Shown here in pieces: positions 63,113-64,000 of a DNA stretch of 64,000 nucleotides. Source of the stretch: Monoplex corrugatus. Its lineage: Eukaryota; Mollusca; Gastropoda; Littorinimorpha; Ranellidae. The first letter of the stretch is position 1, and every line of letters starts with the position of its first letter. Location: assembly GCA_030674185.1 (NCBI GenBank), contig CM060308.1, positions 40,564,357 to 40,628,356 of the forward strand. Direction: 5' to 3'. The notes under the pieces are model-generated. The model saw only the letters and a program-made list of their open reading frames with translations, was not told the DNA's origin and did no database searches. Both the position numbers and the translations under genes were made by a program.

Positions 63113-64000
63113 CATCATCATCATCATCAGGTGCCCTGTCGCATGGCATTGGTGACCATGGACTTCCAACCATCTCTATCTCTCGTTGCCCCCAGCATCT
63201 CCCCCACCCTCTTCATCCTCAACCACTCTGCAAGTCCGTCCAGCATTCTCTCCCTGGGTCTACCCGGTGCTCTCTTTCCCTCCAGCTTTCCCGTTGTGAC
63301 CAGGTGCTCCAAATCCCCCTTCCTCATAAAATGGCCTATAAATGTTGCTTGTCTTTTCCTAATCTTCCTTATCAGTGATCGACTTGTGTCTGCCTCCATC
63401 AAGACTGTCTCGTTTGTTTTCTTTGCTGTCCATGGTACTCTCAACATTCTTCTGAGAAACCACATCTCGGCTGCCTCAATCCTGCTCTGGCTTTGCTTGC
63501 TGACTGTCCACGCCTCGCATCCGTACAACAGTATTGGTTCTATATAACATTCAAGGACTCTCTTTCTGATGTTAATTGATAGGCATTTGTTGGTAAGAAT
63601 GCTTGTCATCTTCTTGAATGCTGTTTTGGCTTGGCCGATTCTGCCAGCTATTTCCGATGTGCATCTGCCGTCTGATGAAATGACCGTTCCCAGGTATTTG
63701 AACTTATTAACCTGTGTCAAGGTTGTGCTATTTGCTGTTATTTTGTAGGAGGGGATTTCATGTTTTTTACTGATCACCATGACTTCAGTCTTCCTGCTGT
63801 TTAGTTCCAACCCCTTACCTTTGCTTTCTGTTTCTAGTATATTCACAAGGTTTTGTAGGTTCCTTTCATTTTCTGCAATTAGTACCGAATGTTGTTTATC
63901 ATTTTCCCTCCAACCTTTAATCCAGGGTCTTCTTCTAGGTTTCTCATGATGTTTTCGCTATATAGTGAAAACAGATCTGGTGACAAAACACAACCCTGTC
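63113..64000 (-). mobile_element. RTE-like LINE, C-terminal half, minus strand, runs off the window
   Basis: From the right edge the minus strand reads QGCVLSPDLFSLYSENIMRN through GGKMINNIRY. The frame then breaks near 63883 and resumes at VLIAENERNLQNLVNILETE, then continues open to TGA 63127-63129: FKYLGTVISSDGRCTSEIAG, LLYGCEAWTVSKQSQSRIEA, RRMLRVPWTAKKTNETVL, RKRQATFIGHFMRKGDLEHL, LEGKRAPGRPRERMLDGLAE. A GATGAT tail follows. The YADD catalytic box expected between IRY and VLIAEN is absent. RT C-terminal wording is that of the RTE group. Confidence 0.88.
63127..63881 (-). pseudogene. Remnant LINE reverse transcriptase reading frame
   Basis: About 250 codons open without a stop, from just after the lost catalytic box to the natural TGA. 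The long intact frame argues the copy is young. The missing YADD and accompanying frame change mean it cannot encode a working polymerase. Same family as the fragments at 10030-10275 and 27982-28215. Confidence 0.8.

Overview
The window looks like nuclear DNA of a lophotrochozoan, most likely a gastropod mollusc. The genes are spliced, A+T-rich non-coding DNA dominates, and there are very many long dinucleotide microsatellites. The repeats (a single-ORF I-superfamily LINE with RNase H, RTE- and L2/CR1-like LINE pieces, tRNA-derived SINEs, TTAA-flanked fold-back elements) are of kinds common in mollusc genomes. The taxon is an inference; nothing here names a species.

Two host genes can be reconstructed exon by exon. 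On the minus strand (26387-32559, non-coding exon sequence to 32675) is a BTB-BACK-Kelch protein of the KLHL type with three coding exons. Its last exon carries a one-base frame break in a run of five G, within the BACK domain. On the plus strand (coding 46573-58446, probable 5' exon and promoter around 44200-44662) is TATA-box-binding protein, TBP, with seven coding exons. All junctions are GT-AG and in phase, giving a 250-residue protein with a complete saddle core. A third gene is represented only by a probable 3' coding end at bases 2-172.

The rest is repeat-dominated. 0.2-13 kb: microsatellites, SINE copies, opposed LINE fragments, a ~69 bp minisatellite whose units each carry a CACGTG palindrome, and a LINE 3' end. 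13-26 kb: largely gene-free, with TTAA fold-back MITEs, a 38 bp satellite array, a 593 bp TIR element and two fold-back insertions, one with exact 17 bp direct repeats. 26-33 kb: the Kelch gene; intron 1 holds a 39 bp satellite array and a detached monomer of it. 33-44 kb: degenerate LINEs, one split at a TTAA by another element, SINEs, and intergenic DNA between the divergent Kelch and TBP genes. 44-61 kb: TBP, whose 6.5 kb intron between its first two coding exons holds a (CA)70 tract and an apparently intact 4.3 kb LINE with perfect 12 bp target-site duplications, only 28 nt from the next TBP exon. 61-64 kb: microsatellites and the C-terminal part of an RTE-like LINE that has lost its YADD catalytic box.

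The most unusual item is a dispersed ~190 bp nested palindrome bounded by TTAA: nine recognisable copies plus a remnant. It looks like one piggyBac-type MITE inserted into the central TTAA of a related palindromic MITE, with the composite then amplified. All calls come from reading the sequence; no database or alignment search was run.
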